Origin: Caldisericaceae bacterium
GTDB taxonomy: Bacteria; Caldisericota; Caldisericia; Caldisericales; Caldisericaceae
DNA: 10,949 nucleotides
Assembly: GCA_026987225.1 (NCBI GenBank)
Contig: JALSNB010000172.1
Location: 1 to 10,949, forward strand
Direction: 5' to 3'
The notes under the pieces were generated by a model that made no database searches, was not told the DNA's origin, and worked only from the letters and a program-made list of their open reading frames with translations. The translations under genes were made by a program, and so were the position numbers. Positions 1 to 6,175 of this stretch are shown here, piece after piece (the first letter of the stretch is position 1; each line of letters begins with the position of its first letter).

Positions 1-1082
1 TCACCGTATATCTTGAACCCACCGGAACAAGCGTTTTATTCGGACCGGATAAGTTTTTCGGCATTCACGGAGAATTTATCTACCTGAAAAGAAACAAGTT
101 CGGAGATTTTTTCACGGACAATATCTACTACAAAACGATTAAATATGATGCATTTAGCAGTATACCCGGCATTTCCCGTATAAACTTAGTAAAAATAACA
201 ACAGACAAGAATCTTGAAAAATACCTTCAGCTTCCTCCTCTTCCGGAAAAATTTAAAGAAATTGCCAAAAATGCGGCAAAAGGCACAACAATATCGGAAA
301 AGGCAGAGTCAATAGAAAACTTTCTAAAACAGAATTATAAATATTCACTAAATCCAACTGCCAATTCAATAACGGACTTCATATTGAACAGAAAAAGCGG
401 TTATTGCGAACATTTTGCAACGGCCTTCATACTTTTCGCAAGAGAAAACGGTATACCCGCCCGTCTTGTATCCGGATTTGTAACAAGAGAGTATAACCCG
501 GACGGAAAATACTTTATAGTAAGAGAAAAAGATGCTCATGCATGGGCTGAGATTTATATCAAAGATAAGGGATGGATAAGGTTCGACCCCACACCTCCAG
601 CTTCAGTACCAAAAGTTTCAAAGATTTCGCTTATTATGGATAGCATCAAAATGTCATGGTATAGGAATGTTATTACATATGACAGTGCAAAGCAAATTTC
701 TGCACTGAAAAGCATGCAAAAGGGAATAACAAGTATCGGAACAGGAATCAACACGTTGTTTGGCATTCTGCAAAAGATAGTGAGAAAATGGAGAATTTGG
801 ATTATACTGCTATCTATTATTCTTTTAATATATGTATGGGTGAAAAAGGAACGTTACGTTTCCAAAACAGATGTAGGCTACATTATCTCAAAAAGTATCG
901 GAACGGATAAAAAACCTAACGAGACACTCATAGAATATGCAAAGAGGAAAGGTGTTTTTAAAAAAATAAAATACCTCATTTACAGATATTACGAGGTGCG
1001 CTTTTCGAGCAACTATTCGGACAGAAACGAATTAAAACGGATTATAAAAGAGATTAAAGAACAAACAAAGTCAAAGTTTTAA
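1..1082 (+). CDS. TgpA-like membrane transglutaminase, 3' part (5' end outside window)
   Basis: The frame is open from base 3 to the TAA at 1080-1082, giving 359 visible residues. The start and the expected N-terminal membrane helices lie upstream of the window. The visible part begins with an extracytoplasmic region and then a transglutaminase-like core. The catalytic triad is complete: Cys in GYCEHF (codon 405-407), His in DAHAWAE (537-539) and Asp in FDPTPP (585-587). A single hydrophobic segment follows (about 792-842), then a basic cytoplasmic tail containing LIEYAKRKGVF and a late Arg/Lys-rich helix, which resembles the DUF4129 tail of TgpA proteins. Members of this family are often encoded with MoxR ATPase and DUF58 genes, but that neighbourhood is not visible here. 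The substrate is unknown; a role in modifying or cleaving envelope proteins is inference. A single alternative start at 384 would remove the region before the core, so I do not use it. Confidence 0.88.
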   Translation, partial: TVYLEPTGTSVLFGPDKFFGIHGEFIYLKRNKFGDFFTDNIYYKTIKYDAFSSIPGISRINLVKITTDKNLEKYLQLPPLPEKFKEIAKNAAKGTTISEKAESIENFLKQNYKYSLNPTANSITDFILNRKSGYCEHFATAFILFARENGIPARLVSGFVTREYNPDGKYFIVREKDAHAWAEIYIKDKGWIRFDPTPPASVPKVSKISLIMDSIKMSWYRNVITYDSAKQISALKSMQKGITSIGTGINTLFGILQKIVRKWRIWIILLSIILLIYVWVKKERYVSKTDVGYIISKSIGTDKKPNETLIEYAKRKGVFKKIKYLIYRYYEVRFSSNYSDRNELKRIIKEIKEQTKSKF

Positions 1083-1106
1083 CTTGACCGTCCGGTTAAA
1101 TCAAGT
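1082..1106. repeat. Nested inverted repeats over the -35 and spacer (possible operator)
   Basis: ACTTGA (1082-1087) is matched by TCAAGT (1101-1106). Inside it, TTGACCG (1084-1090) faces CGGTTAA (1093-1099) with one mismatch and a 2-nt centre. Both overlap the -35 element, a usual place for a repressor site. A weak hairpin for the end of the upstream transcript is an alternative, but no T-run follows. Confidence 0.35.
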
Positions 1107-1111
1107 ATAAT
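1084..1111 (+). promoter_or_regulatory. Sigma70-type promoter for the tlpA-like/trx unit
   Basis: TTGACC (1084-1089) and a consensus TATAAT (1106-1111) are separated by 16 nt. The expected transcription start is about 1118, leaving a leader of about 23 nt that contains the ribosome site. The -35 begins 2 nt after the upstream stop codon. Confidence 0.75.
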
Positions 1112-1140
1112 TAACAAAAACTATGCGAAAGGAGTAGTAA

Positions 1141-1716
1141 ATGAAAAAGAAAATTTTGATTTTGGTTGTGATACTTTTAATTGCAGTGCCTATATTTGCA
1201 GGATGCGGAACGCCAAAAAGTTCTCCTCAAACAAATAGCGGAAGCACTTCAAATTCCGGCAATACAACGAACAATACGCATCCTGACAGGCAAAAAGCAC
1301 CTGATTTTTCATGGCAAACGTCAAACGGAAAAGTTATGCATCTTTCAGACCTTCAGGGAAAAGTAGTTTTATTGGATTTCTGGGCAACATGGTGCGGCCC
1401 TTGCAGAATGACCATACCTCACGTCGAAGCGCTGTATAAAAAATACAAAGACAAAGGAGTGGTTGTAATCGGAATCAACCTTGACAATGCTGCAAACAGA
1501 AATGCAGTGAGGCAATTTATAAAAGAAAAAGGGATCACGTATCTTGTAATAAGCGATGCAAGCGGAACGGTAGCAAACGAATACGGTGCAACAAGTATCC
1601 CAAGATTCTTTTTCATAGACAAACACGGAAATATTGCAAAAATGATAGTAGGATATGATCCGAACATGGAAGAAACGTTTAGCAAAGAAATAGACAGTTT
1701 ACTCTCGGAAAATTAG
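1141..1716 (+). CDS. TlpA/ResA-like thiol-disulfide oxidoreductase lipoprotein
   Basis: This 191-residue protein is predicted to be exported and lipid-anchored. A Lys-rich start and hydrophobic stretch end in the lipobox FAGC, with Cys22 as the lipid-modified residue. A flexible Ser/Asn/Thr-rich linker (about 25-50) follows. The rest (about 52-190) is a thioredoxin-fold redoxin domain opening with KAPDFSW and carrying WCGPC (Cys85 and Cys88) and the cis-proline loop TSIPRFF (Pro154). Family members reduce or exchange disulfides in extracytoplasmic proteins, for example in cytochrome c maturation; the partner here is not visible. The start is supported by AAAGGAG at 1128-1134, 6 nt before the ATG. 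The thioredoxin gene follows after 8 nt, so the two are probably co-transcribed. No CcdA/DsbD-type membrane electron carrier is encoded in the window. Confidence 0.9.
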   Translation: MKKKILILVVILLIAVPIFAGCGTPKSSPQTNSGSTSNSGNTTNNTHPDRQKAPDFSWQTSNGKVMHLSDLQGKVVLLDFWATWCGPCRMTIPHVEALYKKYKDKGVVVIGINLDNAANRNAVRQFIKEKGITYLVISDASGTVANEYGATSIPRFFFIDKHGNIAKMIVGYDPNMEETFSKEIDSLLSEN

Positions 1717-1724
1717 GAGGTTTT

Positions 1725-2045
1725 ATGGACGTAACAGAATTAAACTTCAAAAAAGAAGTTCTTGAATCTCAAATTCCCGTGCTTGTGGATTTTTGGGCCG
1801 AATGGTGCGTGCCGTGTAAAATGATAGAACCCATTGTAGAAGAAATCGGAAAAGAATACTCAGGAAAAATAAAAGTCGTAAGAGTAAACGTAGATGACAA
1901 TCAAAACATCGCAATACAATACGGCATTATGAGTATCCCCACGCTTATGATATTTGCAAACGGAAAAGTAGAAGAGCAAATTGTGGGGGCAGTACCAAAA
2001 AGAGTAATACTCTCAAAAATACAGAGATTTATAACGGCAAACTAA
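1725..2045 (+). CDS. trx: Thioredoxin
   Basis: This 106-residue protein has the full length of a classic thioredoxin and no signal peptide, so it is expected in the cytoplasm. The active site is WCVPC (Cys28 and Cys31), with Val where the usual WCGPC has Gly. FWAEWC before it, the cis-proline loop SIPT (Pro72) and the later FANG turn are typical. It would reduce protein disulfides using electrons from a thioredoxin reductase that is not in this window. The start is well supported by AGGAGG at 1715-1720, which overlaps the stop of the preceding lipoprotein gene and suggests translational coupling. Lying directly behind a secreted thiol oxidoreductase, it could be the cytoplasmic end of the same electron path, but that is inference. 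Confidence 0.95.
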   Translation: MDVTELNFKKEVLESQIPVLVDFWAEWCVPCKMIEPIVEEIGKEYSGKIKVVRVNVDDNQNIAIQYGIMSIPTLMIFANGKVEEQIVGAVPKRVILSKIQRFITAN

Positions 2046-2076
2046 AAAAGGCGCTCGAAAGAGCGCTATTTTTCTC
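2044..2076. terminator. Bidirectional intrinsic terminator between trx and rpe
   Basis: GCGCTC (2051-2056) and GAGCGC (2061-2066) form a 6-bp GC-rich stem closed by a GAAA tetraloop. On the + strand it is followed by ATTTTTCTCTT; on the - strand it is followed by TTTTTT. It lies between converging genes, and the rpe stop codon (2066-2068) overlaps the stem edge. Confidence 0.88.
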
Positions 2077-2722
2077 TTAAATGCTCGATGAATTTTACAA
2101 CCCGATTGTAATCGTTTTTGAAGAAATAGCTCCCCATTACAAGAACATCGGCTCCTGCTAAAAGTATGTTTTTTGCAGTTTCCTCGTTTACTCCACCGTC
2201 AACCGAAATAAGAAAATTTAAGCCATGCTTTTTTCTAAAATCTGCAATACGCCGAATCTTTTCTAAAGAAAACGGAATGAATTTTTGACCGGAAAAACCG
2301 GGTTCCACACTCATCACGAGAACAATATCGAGAAATTCCAGAATAGGAAAAATTTGTTCTACAGGAGTTGCCGGGTTCAATGCCACACCGACTCTAACAC
2401 CGAATTCTTTCGTCATTTTTATAAGCCGCATGGGAAAATGTGTCGATTCTATGTGAAAAGTAATGGCATTTGCACCGCTATTATAAAATGCTCCGATTAA
2501 ATTTTCAGGATACTCCACCATGAGGTGCACATCAAAAAATATATCGGAAACATTCCTTATACTTTTAACAACACACGGGCCAAAAGTGAGGTTCGGAACA
2601 AAATGGCCGTCCATTACATCGAGATGCACCCAACTATCGTAAATAGCATTAATCTTTTTTAATTCTCCGGAAAGATCAGAAAAATCAGCCGACAAAATTG
2701 ATGGCGCTATCGTAAATTTCAT
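2066..2722 (-). CDS. rpe: Ribulose-phosphate 3-epimerase
   Basis: This 218-residue TIM-barrel enzyme interconverts ribulose 5-phosphate and xylulose 5-phosphate in the pentose phosphate pathway. The family signatures are all present: APSILSADF (Ser8), HLDVMDGHFVPN with metal and catalytic residues His33 and Asp35, DVHLMVE (His66), MSVEPGFSGQ (the mobile loop), SVDGG (Asp175, the second acid) and a phosphate-binding GADVLVMGS near the end. The length is normal for the family. The ATG overlaps the stop of the upstream PASTA gene as ATGA, and the nearest ribosome-site-like stretch is distant, so translation is probably coupled to that gene. In many Firmicutes rpe follows prkC and rsgA; here a PASTA-only lipoprotein takes that place. 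Confidence 0.97.
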   Translation of the reverse strand: MKFTIAPSILSADFSDLSGELKKINAIYDSWVHLDVMDGHFVPNLTFGPCVVKSIRNVSDIFFDVHLMVEYPENLIGAFYNSGANAITFHIESTHFPMRLIKMTKEFGVRVGVALNPATPVEQIFPILEFLDIVLVMSVEPGFSGQKFIPFSLEKIRRIADFRKKHGLNFLISVDGGVNEETAKNILLAGADVLVMGSYFFKNDYNRVVKFIEHLREK

Positions 2723-3396
2723 TGAGAAACTTTCAACCTCACTTCCACGCCCTGCCTGACCTTAAGCCCTGGCATAGGATACTGATAAAGAACAACGTTG
2801 CCATACACTTTGAGACTTTTATCCACATCTATATGGGATATGCGAAAACCGTCTTTTTCAAGAAGCGCCTTTGCATCATTCACATGCATGCCGATTACAT
2901 TGGGCATCGTTACGAATTGACCGAGGCTTACAGTGAGCTTTACATCGCTATTTGGAGGCAAAAGAGTTCCGTCTTTAGGACTCTGTGAAAGAATTGTCCC
3001 TACGGGGCTTTTATCTTCTTTTTCGGATATATCGCCTACGGAAAGCCCTATGCTTTGAAGAATAGAAACGGCATCTTCAAAACTTTTGCCCACAAGATTA
3101 GGAACAGTAACATTCTTCGAACCGTTACTAATAACCGCTTTTACTATAGTGCCTTCCCTTACTTTCTCGCCCGGAAGAGGGGTTTGAGAAATAATAAAAT
3201 CAAGCGGCACAGTCTCAGAATATTTTGACGATACAACCTGAAGAATCAATCCTTCCTTTTCAAGCGTTTTTTCTGCAGCATCCAATTTTAAATTTACAAT
3301 GGAAGGAACTTTAACGGTTTTCTTTACAGATTTACCGCTACACCCAACAGTAAACAAAAACAAACCTGCCAAAAGCACTACCAACATTTTTTTCAT
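2719..3396 (-). CDS. PASTA-repeat lipoprotein without a kinase domain
   Basis: This 225-residue protein starts with a Lys-rich, hydrophobic signal that ends in TVGC, a slightly unusual lipobox with Cys19 as the likely lipidated residue. The rest is three PASTA repeats: about 29-91, 96-157 and 162-224. Each opens with a V/M-P-x-[IVL] strand (VPSIVN, VPNLVG, MPNVIG) and contains the Q-x-P-x-x-G type turn (QTPLPG, QSPKDG, QYPMPG). PASTA domains normally form the outer part of PrkC-type Ser/Thr kinases or of penicillin-binding proteins and bind cell-wall fragments; no kinase or transpeptidase domain is present. The protein is complete, with its own promoter and signal, so it is not a broken kinase in this window. 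A cell-wall sensing or binding role is inference. No ribosome site precedes the ATG, which fits the predicted leaderless mRNA. Confidence 0.9.
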   Translation of the reverse strand: MKKMLVVLLAGLFLFTVGCSGKSVKKTVKVPSIVNLKLDAAEKTLEKEGLILQVVSSKYSETVPLDFIISQTPLPGEKVREGTIVKAVISNGSKNVTVPNLVGKSFEDAVSILQSIGLSVGDISEKEDKSPVGTILSQSPKDGTLLPPNSDVKLTVSLGQFVTMPNVIGMHVNDAKALLEKDGFRISHIDVDKSLKVYGNVVLYQYPMPGLKVRQGVEVRLKVSQ

Positions 3397-3404
3397 ACGC
3401 CCAC

Positions 3405-3432
3405 ATTTTACAGATTTTTACCCAATTTGCAA
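3405..3432 (-). promoter_or_regulatory. Promoter for the PASTA lipoprotein-rpe unit, predicted leaderless
   Basis: Reading the - strand, TTGCAA (3432-3427) is followed after 16 nt by TAAAAT (3410-3405). The transcription start is expected at about 3398, 2 nt before the ATG at 3396. No Shine-Dalgarno sequence is present. Confidence 0.6.
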
Positions 3433-3454
3433 CATTTATATAAAAAGATATAAT
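3427..3454 (+). promoter_or_regulatory. Promoter for coaD, predicted leaderless
   Basis: TTGCAA (3427-3432) and consensus TATAAT (3449-3454) are separated by 16 nt. With standard geometry the transcription start is base 3461, the A of the coaD ATG. The TTGCAA is its own reverse complement and is the same hexamer used as the -35 of the opposite promoter. Confidence 0.65.
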
Positions 3455-3460
3455 TATCAT

Positions 3461-3940
3461 ATGAATAAAATTGCTGTTTATCCGGGAACATTCGACCCGA
3501 TAACAAACGGACACATGGATGTAATAAAAAGAGGGGCGGAAATTTTTGACGTTCTTACAATTCTTGTTGCGGTAAGAAAAGAAAAAAACACACTATTTTC
3601 CATAGAGGAACGCCTCAATATGGTGAAGTGCGCCACAAAAGAAATAAAAAACGTCAATGTAGCGGTACTTGACACCCTACTCGTCCACTATCTCAAAGAA
3701 CACGATATAAGATTCGTGTTAAGGGGATTAAGGGCCGTTTCCGATTTCGATTATGAGTTCCAAATGGCTCTGACAAACAGCGAACTCTACCCGGAAATAG
3801 AAACAATATTCATAATGAGTAGCAGGCAATATATCTTTCTCAGCTCCAGTATAGTGAGGGAAATTTCATCCTACGGAGGCAACGTATCCAATTTCGTACC
3901 GAAATGCGTTGCGGAAAAACTAAAAACGAGGAGGAAATAA
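3461..3940 (+). CDS. coaD: Phosphopantetheine adenylyltransferase
   Basis: This 159-residue enzyme transfers AMP from ATP to 4'-phosphopantetheine, the penultimate step of coenzyme A synthesis. It is a Rossmann-type nucleotidyltransferase with YPGTFDPITNGH at the N-terminus (the T/HxGH motif is TNGH, His18), RGLRAVSDFDYEFQMA at about 88-103 and SSSIVRE at about 128-134. The length matches the family. I start at 3461 because the protein then begins with MNKIAVYPGTFDP, as family members do. The frame is open further upstream to 3299, but that extension runs through the promoter and into the PASTA gene on the other strand. There is no Shine-Dalgarno sequence; the -10 box ends 6 nt before the ATG, which points to a leaderless mRNA. 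The downstream gene overlaps by one base (TAATG). Confidence 0.97.
   Translation: MNKIAVYPGTFDPITNGHMDVIKRGAEIFDVLTILVAVRKEKNTLFSIEERLNMVKCATKEIKNVNVAVLDTLLVHYLKEHDIRFVLRGLRAVSDFDYEFQMALTNSELYPEIETIFIMSSRQYIFLSSSIVREISSYGGNVSNFVPKCVAEKLKTRRK
3928..3934 (+). promoter_or_regulatory. Ribosome binding site fixing the start of the coiled-coil gene
   Basis: GAGGAGG inside the last codons of coaD lies 5 nt before the ATG at 3940. It selects this start over an in-frame ATG at 3904 inside coaD, which has no such site. Confidence 0.75.
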
Positions 3941-4428
3941 TGAACGAAAAGTCCGTTTTAAACGAAATCCGCAAATTAAAACAGGAAATTATCAATGCCA
4001 AAAAAGTTCCGTTCTCAAGATACGTTAGCGTGGATAAAGATAACATTTTGTCCAGGCTGGAGCAGATAGAGCAGATGTTACCCGGAGAAATGAAAAAAGC
4101 TTTCTTTATAGATAAAAAACGAGAAGAAATTTTACAAAATGCTTATAAAGAAAGCCAGGATATTATTACAAAAGCAAAGGAAGAACAAAAAAAGCTCATT
4201 TCCGAATCCACAGTAATAAAAGAAGCGGAAATAGAAAAAGAACGTATTATAAAAGAAGCAAGAGAAGAAGCAAACAACATTATAAATGAAGCGGAGCATT
4301 ACGCAATCAACGTTCTTGCCAAAATAGAAAGCGTGCTCAAAAAAGCGGAGAGCGCAATAAAAGAAGGAAAGGAAAGTTTGATGTATGAAAATACCGATTC
4401 AGAGGATAAAGAACAACGAGAAGATTAA
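3940..4428 (+). CDS. Coiled-coil protein of unknown function, coaD-linked
   Basis: This 162-residue protein is hydrophilic and strongly charged, with no signal peptide or membrane segment. An N-terminal part (about 1-60) contains KKVPFSRYVSVDK and EQMLPGEMKKA. It leads into a long Lys/Glu/Ala helix (about 65-150) with repeated A-x-x-E-A/I spacing typical of a coiled coil, including AREEANNIINEAEHYA, and ends in an acidic tail. Similar helical proteins, sometimes labelled ATPase-like or ATP synthase subunit B/H-like, are found behind coaD in clostridia; I know this from gene order and cannot confirm homology here. No nucleotide-binding loop is visible, so an enzyme function is not supported. 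The start overlaps the coaD stop by one base and the end overlaps the next gene by 44 nt, so the three genes form one unit. A scaffold or membrane-associated role is only a guess. Confidence 0.85.
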   Translation: MNEKSVLNEIRKLKQEIINAKKVPFSRYVSVDKDNILSRLEQIEQMLPGEMKKAFFIDKKREEILQNAYKESQDIITKAKEEQKKLISESTVIKEAEIEKERIIKEAREEANNIINEAEHYAINVLAKIESVLKKAESAIKEGKESLMYENTDSEDKEQRED

Positions 4429-4804
4429 AATAGATACGTATATCAAAAATGCAGATTTGGGCGAACAGGGTACGCTGATCACACCCATACATATAGAAGG
4501 GACACTTACGTATGTAGGAAGCGAAGAAGTATTTTTTGAAGGACATCTTTCAGCAACGGTAGAGCTCACGTGTGTAAAGTGCCTTAAAAAATTCAAGCAA
4601 AATTTTGAAATAGATATTTCGGAGAGTTACATACCGCAGTACTTCCTGAATACCGCTCAAGGAAAAGAAGAAAGGGATCTGGAAGAACTCAGAGTGTTGC
4701 CTTATCAAAACGGAGTTATAGATATAGACAAAATAGCAAGGGACATCCTTATAGAAAATATTCCACCGTATCCTTTATGCCCCGAGTGCAGGGCAAATCA
4801 GTAA
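4385..4804 (+). CDS. DUF177 (YceD-like) protein, shortened Cys-rich C-terminus
   Basis: This 139-residue protein has the DUF177/YceD layout. An N-terminal beta-rich part includes HIEGTLTYVG and FEGHLSATVELTC. A first pair of cysteines sits in CVKC (63 and 66), followed by an acidic middle and the conserved IDIDKIARDILIENIPPYP, with a second pair in LCPEC (132 and 135) at the very end. The four cysteines could bind a metal together. Family members usually have a longer tail with an extra Cys pair before the last one, and usually sit directly upstream of rpmF (ribosomal protein L32); here neither is present. The family is linked to ribosomal RNA maturation in plants and bacteria, but the molecular role is unclear. 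The start overlaps the coiled-coil gene by 44 nt, with AAGGAAAGG (4364-4372) as a possible ribosome site. Confidence 0.85.
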   Translation: MKIPIQRIKNNEKIKIDTYIKNADLGEQGTLITPIHIEGTLTYVGSEEVFFEGHLSATVELTCVKCLKKFKQNFEIDISESYIPQYFLNTAQGKEERDLEELRVLPYQNGVIDIDKIARDILIENIPPYPLCPECRANQ

Positions 4805-4822
4805 TCTTACTCATACGATAAT

Positions 4823-4850
4823 TTGACTTTTTCACACTTTAATATAAAAT
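4823..4850 (+). promoter_or_regulatory. Promoter for asnS
   Basis: TTGACT (4823-4828) and TAAAAT (4845-4850) are 16 nt apart. The expected start is about 4857, giving a leader of about 31 nt. The leader is too short for a T-box or similar riboswitch. Confidence 0.65.
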
Positions 4851-4887
4851 CTTCCTAACCATCGCAATTTTTAAAGGAGGCATACAG

Positions 4888-6171
4888 ATGTATATAGAAG
4901 AAGCAAAAAATAATGTAGGCAAAGAAGTAACGATTAAAGGTTGGATTTACAATACCCGCTCCAGCGGAAAGATTATATTTTTGCTCATAAGGGACGGAAC
5001 CGGAATTATACAGTCCGTTGTTTCCAAAAACGATGTTCCGGAAGAAATATTTCAAAAAGCAAAAAAACTCACACAGGAATCCTCGGTAATCGTAAAGGGT
5101 ATTATAAGAGAAGACAAACGTGCACCAGGAGGATACGAACTTTTACTGAAAGATCTCGAAATCATACAGATTACAAAAGATTACCCCATTACACCGAAAG
5201 AGCACGGAGTAGGCTTTCTTATGGAGCACAGGCACTTATGGCTACGCTCCAAAAGGCAGTGGGCAATTCTAAGGATAAGGCACAGAATAGAAAAATCACT
5301 GAGAGATTTTTTTGATAACAGAGGATTTACATTAGTTGACGCACCTATACTTACACCTAACGCATGCGAAGGTTCCACCACACTGTTTGAAACGGATTAC
5401 TTCGGAAAACCTGCATTTCTCTCTCAAAGCGGGCAATTATATATGGAAGCTGCGGCAATGGCATTCGGCAAGGTCTATTGCTTCGGGCCGACATTCAGGG
5501 CGGAAAAATCAAAAACGAGAAGACATCTTATGGAATTCTGGATGTTGGAGCCGGAAATTGCATACATAACGTTTGAAGAAAACATGAAAATCCAAGAAGA
5601 AATGATAACATACGTTGTGCAAGAAGTTCTGAAAAATTGCCAAAACGAACTTTCAATTATCGGACGGGACACCACCGTACTTGAAAAAGTTAAACCTCCT
5701 TTCCCGAAAATATCTTACAAAGAGGCACTTGAAATATTGGAGAAACACGGAAAACACCTCGAGTGGGGAGACGATTTTGGCGGTGACGAAGAAACAATAC
5801 TTGCCGCACAATTTGACAAACCCGTTTTCGTCCACAATTTCCCTACGGGTGCAAAAGCTTTCTATATGAAACCGGACCCGGACAATCCCGGAACGGTTCT
5901 TGCAGCTGATCTGTTAGCACCTGAAGGATACGGAGAAATAATAGGCGGAAGCCAGAGAATAGACGATTACGATCTGCTATTAAAAAGATTAAAGGAAAAC
6001 GGATTATCGGAAGAAGACTATAAATGGTACCTCGATTTGAGAAAATACGGTTCCGTGCCACACGGGGGGTTTGGGATAGGATTGGAAAGAACCGTTGCAT
6101 GGATAGCAAAATTACCGCACGTGAGAGAAACAATTCCTTTCCCTCGCCTTTTGGAAAAAATTTATCCGTAA
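4888..6171 (+). CDS. asnS: Asparaginyl-tRNA synthetase
   Basis: This 427-residue class II enzyme charges tRNA-Asn with asparagine using ATP. An N-terminal OB-fold anticodon-binding domain (about 12-95) contains KGWIYNTRSSGKIIFLLIRDG. The catalytic domain has motif 1 around LVDAPILTP (about 149-157), motif 2 with FRAEKSKTRRHLMEF (203-217) and motif 3 with GFGIGLERTVAW (394-405). The stretch KAFYMKPDPDNPGTVLAADLL (about 323-343) followed by GEIIGGSQR identifies it as AsnRS rather than AspRS. The length is close to that of other bacterial enzymes and nothing is missing. AAAGGAGG at 4873-4880, 7 nt before the ATG, fixes the start. holA starts 4 nt after the stop, so the two genes are likely one transcript. 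Confidence 0.97.
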   Translation: MYIEEAKNNVGKEVTIKGWIYNTRSSGKIIFLLIRDGTGIIQSVVSKNDVPEEIFQKAKKLTQESSVIVKGIIREDKRAPGGYELLLKDLEIIQITKDYPITPKEHGVGFLMEHRHLWLRSKRQWAILRIRHRIEKSLRDFFDNRGFTLVDAPILTPNACEGSTTLFETDYFGKPAFLSQSGQLYMEAAAMAFGKVYCFGPTFRAEKSKTRRHLMEFWMLEPEIAYITFEENMKIQEEMITYVVQEVLKNCQNELSIIGRDTTVLEKVKPPFPKISYKEALEILEKHGKHLEWGDDFGGDEETILAAQFDKPVFVHNFPTGAKAFYMKPDPDNPGTVLAADLLAPEGYGEIIGGSQRIDDYDLLLKRLKENGLSEEDYKWYLDLRKYGSVPHGGFGIGLERTVAWIAKLPHVRETIPFPRLLEKIYP

Positions 6172-6175
6172 TCGA

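Noticed and set aside
384..1082. Start of the transglutaminase gene at TTG 384
   Set aside because: The frame is open to the window edge and the upstream residues match the region that precedes the core in TgpA proteins, so this is an internal codon.
3299..3460. In-frame upstream extension of coaD starting at 3299
   Set aside because: It runs through both promoters and the start of the PASTA gene on the other strand; coaD family members begin at the MNKIAVYPGTFDP point (3461).
3904..3939. Earlier in-frame ATG for the coiled-coil gene inside coaD
   Set aside because: No ribosome site precedes it, whereas GAGGAGG sits 5 nt before the ATG at 3940.
4805..4887. Possible T-box or other riboswitch before asnS, or a small rpmF gene
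   Set aside because: The gap is only 83 nt, with a promoter leaving a leader of about 31 nt and no T-box sequence; no L32-like reading frame with its Cys motif is present.
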